From: Nocardiopsis alborubida
GTDB taxonomy: Bacteria; Actinomycetota; Actinomycetes; Streptosporangiales; Streptosporangiaceae
Length of the DNA stretch: 64,000 nt
Direction: 5' to 3'
Assembly: GCF_012396365.1 (NCBI RefSeq)
Contig: NZ_JAAXPG010000033.1
Span: 1-64,000 of the forward strand
The translations under genes and the position numbers were made by a program. Positions 59,895-64,000 of this stretch are shown here, one piece after another. Each line of letters starts with the position of its first letter. Positions within the stretch are counted from its first letter, which is position 1. The notes beneath the pieces were generated by a model. That model was given only the letters and a program-made list of their open reading frames with translations. It did not search any database and was not told where the DNA came from.

Positions 59895-61118
59895 ATGCGT
59901 TCATGGTCTGCGCCTGACATCGTTCCCCTGCCGGGTACCGGCGGTCCCCTCCGTATCCACGACACCGCCACCGGCCGGATAAGGACGACGACGCCGGGCC
60001 CCCGGGCGGGGATGTACGCCTGCGGCATCACGCCCTACGACGCCGCCCACCTGGGCCACGCCTTCACCTACCTGACCTTCGACCTGGTCAACCGGGTCTG
60101 GCGCGACGCCGGGCACGACGTCAACTACGTGCAGAACACCACCGACATCGACGACCCGCTGCTGGAGCGCGCGGAGGCCACCGGCGTCGACTGGCGCGAC
60201 CTCGCCCACCGCGAGATCGACGTCTTCCGCGAGGACATGGCCGCCCTGCGGATCATCCCCCCGACCTCCTACGTCGGCGTGGTGGAGTCCGTCGACCTCA
60301 TCAGCGACCTCGCCGCCCGCATCCGCGACACCGGCGCCGCCTACGAGCTGGACGGGGACCTGTACTTCTCCGTCGCCGAGGCCCCCGAGTTCGGCGAGAT
60401 CAGCCACCTGAGCCGTGAGCAGATGCTGGAACTGTTCGGCGAACGCGGCGGCGACCCGAAGCGCACCGACAAGAAGGACCCGCTCGACTGGCTGCTGTGG
60501 CGCGCCGAGCGCCCCGGCGAACCCGCCTGGGACAGCCCCCTGGGCCGCGGACGTCCCGGCTGGCACATCGAGTGCAGCGCCATCGCCCTGGACCGGCTCG
60601 GCCCGGCCTTCGACCTCAACGGCGGCGGCAGCGACCTGATCTTCCCCCACCACGAGATGGGCGCGGCCGAGACCCGGTGTGCCACGGGCGGACCCAACGC
60701 CCACAACCACCTGCACGTGGGCATGGTCGGCCTCAACGGCGAGAAGATGTCCAAGTCCCTGGGCAACCTGGTGTTCGTCTCCAAGCTGCGCCAGCAGGGC
60801 GTCGACCCGGCCGTCATCCGCCTGGCCATGCTCGGCCACCACTACCGCGCCCCCTGGGAGTGGACCGACGCCGAACTCCCCGCCGCCACCGCCCGCGCCG
60901 ACCGCTGGCGCGCCGCCCTGGCACTGGGTGCGGCGCCCGACGCCGCCCCGGTGCTCGCCGCCGTGCGCACGGCCCTGGCCGAGGACCTGGACTCCCCGGC
61001 CGCCCTGGCCGCTGTGGACGCCTGGGCCGACGCCGCCCTCGGCGAGGGCGGCACCGACACTGGCGCGCCCGCCCTGGTCCGCGCCACCGTCGACACCCTG
61101 CTGGGCGTGCGCCTGTAA
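59895..61118 (+). CDS. mshC: Mycothiol ligase (Cys:GlcN-Ins ligase)
   Basis: 407 residues; joins L-cysteine to glucosaminyl-inositol in mycothiol synthesis, the actinobacterial thiol buffer. It is a CysRS-like enzyme: CGITPYDAAHLGHAFTYLTF with the HIGH-type HLGH (about residues 43-62), QNTTDIDDPLLERAEATG, GWHIECSAIALDRLGPAFDL with zinc ligands, FPHHEMGAAETRCATG, and GEKMSKSLGNLVF with KMSKS near 290. Length and motifs match MshC and not CysRS (no anticodon domain). Start at 59895 with a leaderless promoter. A palindromic repeat starts 9 bp after the stop. Confidence 0.95.
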   Translation: MRSWSAPDIVPLPGTGGPLRIHDTATGRIRTTTPGPRAGMYACGITPYDAAHLGHAFTYLTFDLVNRVWRDAGHDVNYVQNTTDIDDPLLERAEATGVDWRDLAHREIDVFREDMAALRIIPPTSYVGVVESVDLISDLAARIRDTGAAYELDGDLYFSVAEAPEFGEISHLSREQMLELFGERGGDPKRTDKKDPLDWLLWRAERPGEPAWDSPLGRGRPGWHIECSAIALDRLGPAFDLNGGGSDLIFPHHEMGAAETRCATGGPNAHNHLHVGMVGLNGEKMSKSLGNLVFVSKLRQQGVDPAVIRLAMLGHHYRAPWEWTDAELPAATARADRWRAALALGAAPDAAPVLAAVRTALAEDLDSPAALAAVDAWADAALGEGGTDTGAPALVRATVDTLLGVRL

Positions 61119-61126
61119 CGGCTGCC

Positions 61127-61191
61127 GCGGTGATCTTGTACCTATAGCCGATCTCGGCGGTCGAGACTCGCTATAGGTACAAGATCACCGC
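61127..61191. repeat. Long palindromic intergenic repeat, copy 2
   Basis: The arms 61127-61148 and 61170-61191 are perfectly complementary over 22 bp around a 21-nt loop; the core TGATCTTGTACCTATAGC is shared with copy 1 at 33199-33255. It follows the mshC stop by 8 bp and would form a very stable terminator-like hairpin. Confidence 0.85.
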
Positions 61192-61339
61192 AGGTCAGGG
61201 CGGCACGCATCACACCGGTCACACCTTCGTCCGGCCCGGAAGCCGAGCCCCGGCGCCGCGTTGCCCGGCCGCGTACAGGGGCCGCCCGAGGCCCTCGCAC
61301 ACCGGAAAACCGTCGGTGGGCGCTGCCACAATCCGGGAC

Positions 61340-62596
61340 ATGCAGACAGGACCGGACGTACTCCACACCACCGACTGGACCCGTACCCTCCACGCCTACG
61401 GTTCCGGCGCCGACGCCCCCGGGCACCTCGCCCTCCTGCTCACCGGCGACGCGCACGAGCGCGGGTGCGCGCTGGACCACATCCACAGCGCGCTCCTGCA
61501 CCAGGGCACGGTCTACCCGGCCACCGTCCCGGCCGCCCTGTTCGTCGCCGGGATCCTGGACCGCCCCGAACTCGACGACCCGGGCCCCGGAGCTGCGGAC
61601 ACCGGAGCGGCGGGCGCCGCCCCGGGCCCCCTGCGCCGCGTCCTGCTGGACTTCCTGGCCGGGGCGGCCGAGGGCGCGCTGCGCCAGACGCCCTCGGGCC
61701 CCGTGCCCGAGCTCCCCGCCGGGGCCGAGCTGGACCGGGTGTACGCCGCGCTGGCCTCCGACGACGAGGACGAGGCGGTCGGGGTGTGGGAGACCCCCGC
61801 CGTGGACGCGCTCATGCTCCGGGTGGGCCCGGACATGCGCGCGGCCGCCCCCGCGCTGTACGCGGCGGTCGAACCCCACCTCACCGCCCCCGACGCGGGC
61901 ACCCGCATGTGCGCGGTGGAGGCAGCCGCGGCCCTGGCCCGGCTCGGCGGGACGGAGCCGGACCTGTCCGGGGCCGCCGACATGGCCGAGACCCGCGACG
62001 AGGGCGCGGTGATCGTCCTGGCCCTGGGCGCCTGCGGCGGCGACACCACGGAGTTCCTCACCCACGCCGACCCCGCCATCCGCGCCTGCGCCGCGCTGGC
62101 GCCCGGGCAGCGCGCCAACCCCGCGGCCACCGCGGAGCTGGTCGCCGCGCTCGCCGACCCGGACGCCGCCGACACCTGGTTCACCAGGCGCCCCGCCCAC
62201 TTCACCGGCCACGTCCGTTTCGCCCTGGTCCGGGAACTCGCCGAGCGCTCCACCGCCGAGGACGCCGCGCGCCTGCTCCCGGTGCTGCGCGCGCTGGCCC
62301 CGCTGACCTCGCCCCCCACCGCCGCGGCCGACGCCGGGCCGCTGCTGGACCTGGTCTTCCGGGGTGCCGACGCGGGTCCCGAGGCAGGCCCCGCCGGCCC
62401 GGCGGAGCCGCCCGCGGCAGGTCCCGCCGCTCCGCGCGACCCCGCGGAGCTCACCGCCGTCCAACGCGACTACCTCCGGGTCCTGGCCGACCAGGACGGC
62501 TTCTGGGGCGGCCGGTTCGCCGGCTTCCTGGTCGTGCTCGCCCGGCTGGGGCTTCCCCGCGAGCGCCACGAGCTCCGCGCGCTGCTCGGGGCCTGA
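61340..62596 (+). CDS. HEAT-like helical repeat protein
   Basis: 418 residues. Successive alpha-helical pairs give an armadillo/HEAT pattern: HERGCALDHIHSALLHQGTV, TRMCAVEAAAALARLGGTEP, DEGAVIVLALGACGGDTTEF and NPAATAELVAALADPDAADT. Likely a protein-binding scaffold. The ATG at 61340 is preferred; CACAAT at 61327-61332 lies 7 bp upstream, suggesting a leaderless mRNA. No enzymatic motif. The last third has a Pro/Gly-rich linker (about 350-375). Confidence 0.65.
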   Translation: MQTGPDVLHTTDWTRTLHAYGSGADAPGHLALLLTGDAHERGCALDHIHSALLHQGTVYPATVPAALFVAGILDRPELDDPGPGAADTGAAGAAPGPLRRVLLDFLAGAAEGALRQTPSGPVPELPAGAELDRVYAALASDDEDEAVGVWETPAVDALMLRVGPDMRAAAPALYAAVEPHLTAPDAGTRMCAVEAAAALARLGGTEPDLSGAADMAETRDEGAVIVLALGACGGDTTEFLTHADPAIRACAALAPGQRANPAATAELVAALADPDAADTWFTRRPAHFTGHVRFALVRELAERSTAEDAARLLPVLRALAPLTSPPTAAADAGPLLDLVFRGADAGPEAGPAGPAEPPAAGPAAPRDPAELTAVQRDYLRVLADQDGFWGGRFAGFLVVLARLGLPRERHELRALLGA

Positions 62597-62769
62597 GCCG
62601 GGCGGGCGCGGAGCCCCGCGGCGACCGGACCGGAAACCACTGCGACCGTGGACCACCGTGACCGTTTCGTCCCCGACCGTCTTGTTATGCGCGTGCACGG
62701 TGACCACCTGTGGCCACGGGCGCGCGAAAACGCCGGTATCCGGGTCCCGGCCGTGGTGGGATAGCCCTC

Positions 62770-63180
62770 ATGACGACCCCCACGCGGCACAGCACGGCCG
62801 CCGACCTCATCGCGGACTTCGTCTCCACCGGTGGCAGGCTCACCGACCGGGCCGACCTCGCACGGTTCCTGCGCGAGCACCGCCTGGCCACCGAGGGCGC
62901 CATCCCCATCACCCTCGCCGACCTCGACGAGGCCATCGCCCTGCGCGACGGCATCCGGGCGGTCCTGGAGCGCAGGGCCGAACCCGACCACGAGGCCATC
63001 GCCCGGGGTCAGAAGGTCCTGGACGGCCTGCGCGTCACCGTGCGCCTCCAGGCCTCGCGCGAGGCCCCCGTGCCGCTGGCCCCCGCGGTCGTGGACGAGG
63101 TCCGCCGCGGGCTGGCCCGCATCGCCGGGGCCTGGGCCGTGGTGCTGTCCACGGGGGAGTGGCGCCACATACGGGTCTGA
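62770..63180 (+). CDS. ABATE-domain protein lacking its CGNR zinc finger
   Basis: 136 residues. The ABATE domain is complete: ADLIADFVSTGGRLTDRADL, TLADLDEAIALRDGIRAVLE and VDEVRRGLARIAGAWAVVLS. The protein stops at EWRHIRV, exactly where the C-terminal zf-CGNR normally begins. No CGNR sequence follows in any plus frame. It may be a ligand-binding protein without DNA binding or a truncated regulator. Compare the full-length relative at 15054-15578. Confidence 0.72.
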   Translation: MTTPTRHSTAADLIADFVSTGGRLTDRADLARFLREHRLATEGAIPITLADLDEAIALRDGIRAVLERRAEPDHEAIARGQKVLDGLRVTVRLQASREAPVPLAPAVVDEVRRGLARIAGAWAVVLSTGEWRHIRV

Positions 63181-63279
63181 GCGGGTCCGCGGCGCACGGG
63201 AGACGGCGTTTCGCACCGCTCTCCACCGGCCGGGGCGTCGGGTGCGGACCCGGGGCGCACACGGCGACCCGCCGGGGGC

Positions 63280-64000
63280 TCAGCCCTCGTCGTGGCGGCG
63301 CAGGTAGCGCTCGAAGTCCCGGGCGATCGCGTCACCGGATGCCTCCGGCAGGTCGGCGGTGTCCTTGGCCTCCTCCAGGCCGCGCACGTACGCCGCGATG
63401 TCCTCGTCCTCGGCGGTGAGCTCGTTGACGTTGGACTCCCACGCCACCGCGTCCTCGGGCAGGTCGCCCAGCGGTACCCGCGCGCCCAGGAAGTCCTCCA
63501 CCCACGCCAGCAGCGCCAGGGAGGCCTTCGGGCACGGCGGCTGGGCGACGTAGTGGGGGATGGCCGCCCACAGCGACGCGGTCTCGATCCCCACCGCGCT
63601 GAACGCCTCGTGCACCACGCCCACGATCCCGGTCGGGCCCGAGTAGGTGGTCGCCTCCAGCCCCAGAGCCGCGCCCAGCTCCACGGGCGAGGCCATCCCG
63701 GTCACCGGGATCGGCCGCGTGTGCGGGGCGTCCGCCAGCAGCGAGCCCAACATCACCATCCGGGTGACGCCCAGCTCCCGCGCCACGGCCAGCAGGTCGG
63801 CGGCGTAGGAGCGCCACCGCATGTTCGGCTCGGGGCCGGTCACCAGCACCACGTCGCGCTCCGAACCCGGCGGCGTCGCCACGCGGACCCGGGTCGTGGG
63901 CCACTCGACCTCGCCGACCACGCCGTCCACGACCGACATGCGCGGCCGGGTCACCTGGAAGTCGTAGTAGTCGTCCGGTGCCAGCGCACACAGTTCGTAG
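63280..64000 (-). CDS. PAC2 family protein, 5' end outside window
   Basis: Proteasome-assembly-chaperone-like (PAC2) protein. The frame is open to the right edge (YELCALAPDDYYDFQVTRPR comes before the Met at 63954), so the true start is beyond base 64000. At least 240 residues. Family features: VVLVTGPEPNMRWRSYAADL, RMVMLGSLLADAPHTRPIPV, GIETASLWAAIPHYVAQPPC and ESNVNELTAEDEDIAAYVRG. In actinobacteria PAC2 genes often lie near mshC; here it is 2.2 kb away. Its exact role in bacteria is not settled. Confidence 0.9.
   Translation of the reverse strand, partial: YELCALAPDDYYDFQVTRPRMSVVDGVVGEVEWPTTRVRVATPPGSERDVVLVTGPEPNMRWRSYAADLLAVARELGVTRMVMLGSLLADAPHTRPIPVTGMASPVELGAALGLEATTYSGPTGIVGVVHEAFSAVGIETASLWAAIPHYVAQPPCPKASLALLAWVEDFLGARVPLGDLPEDAVAWESNVNELTAEDEDIAAYVRGLEEAKDTADLPEASGDAIARDFERYLRRHDEG

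Noticed and set aside
60679..61176. Open frames ending in DLVPIA-type peptide at both palindromic repeats
   Set aside because: The shared peptide end comes only from the repeat DNA being read through; the frames before it are shadows of mshC or the LacI gene.

Overview
The window reads as chromosome of a very GC-rich actinomycete. Third codon positions are almost always G or C, GTG starts are common, and terminators are GC-rich hairpins without U-tracts. Family content points the same way: mycothiol ligase MshC, an MsiK-type sugar ATPase, a DUF397 protein, a SAV2177-type methyltransferase, an IdeR-type iron box, a PcaD/PcaC (PcaL) fusion and a HelY helicase. The mixture looks most like Streptosporangiales, Nocardiopsis or a relative; that genus is an inference from gene families, not from a marker gene. 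No rRNA, tRNA or CRISPR array was seen.

Layout. 1-5240: rhamnose import (two permeases, the first cut by the window edge, and a binding lipoprotein), L-rhamnose mutarotase and a secreted BNR-type beta-propeller that may act on a rhamnose-rich polysaccharide. 5282-9274: papain-fold protein, membrane peptide, MFS exporter, stand-alone type II thioesterase, unknown protein. 9299-12080: GH13 alpha-amylase behind a promoter with a perfect TGGGAGCGCTCCCA operator, then a GNAT enzyme. 12190-15578: tandem duplicated aldo/keto reductases, ACT protein, CGNR regulator. 15674-20846: IclR regulator, sulfotransferase and a reduced beta-ketoadipate cluster (pcaI, pcaJ, a scar, pcaL). 21001-27804: methyltransferase, SWIM/Snf2 pair, a three-copy repeat of about 146 bp, a DUF222-HNH gene. 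28402-35697: kdpE remnant, tatA, diacylglycerol-kinase-like enzyme, helY, LacI regulator, panD. 35793-43380: MFS exporter, DUF4352 protein, iron-regulated FhuF reductase, DrrAB-type ABC exporter with divergent TetR, methyltransferase.

43522-47153 is the most interesting block. In transcription order on the minus strand it holds an S9 prolyl oligopeptidase, a 35-codon peptide gene with near-perfect GC3, a perfect 14-bp hairpin, and a JmjC/cupin oxygenase with a C-terminal winged helix. This has the layout of a ribosomal peptide (RiPP) locus: peptidase, precursor, attenuator, Fe(II)/2-oxoglutarate hydroxylase. I do not recognise it as a described class.

47359-64000: msiK, apolipoprotein N-acyltransferase, FxsA, a deaminase, a CtpE-like P-type ATPase, an NRDE/TANGO2 protein, a secreted GH16 glucanase with ricin-type lectin domain, small proteins, DUF397, mshC, a HEAT-like protein, an ABATE protein without its zinc finger, and a PAC2 protein cut by the right edge. 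Two almost identical long palindromes (33199-33255 and 61127-61191) follow helY and mshC and look like members of a dispersed repeat family.
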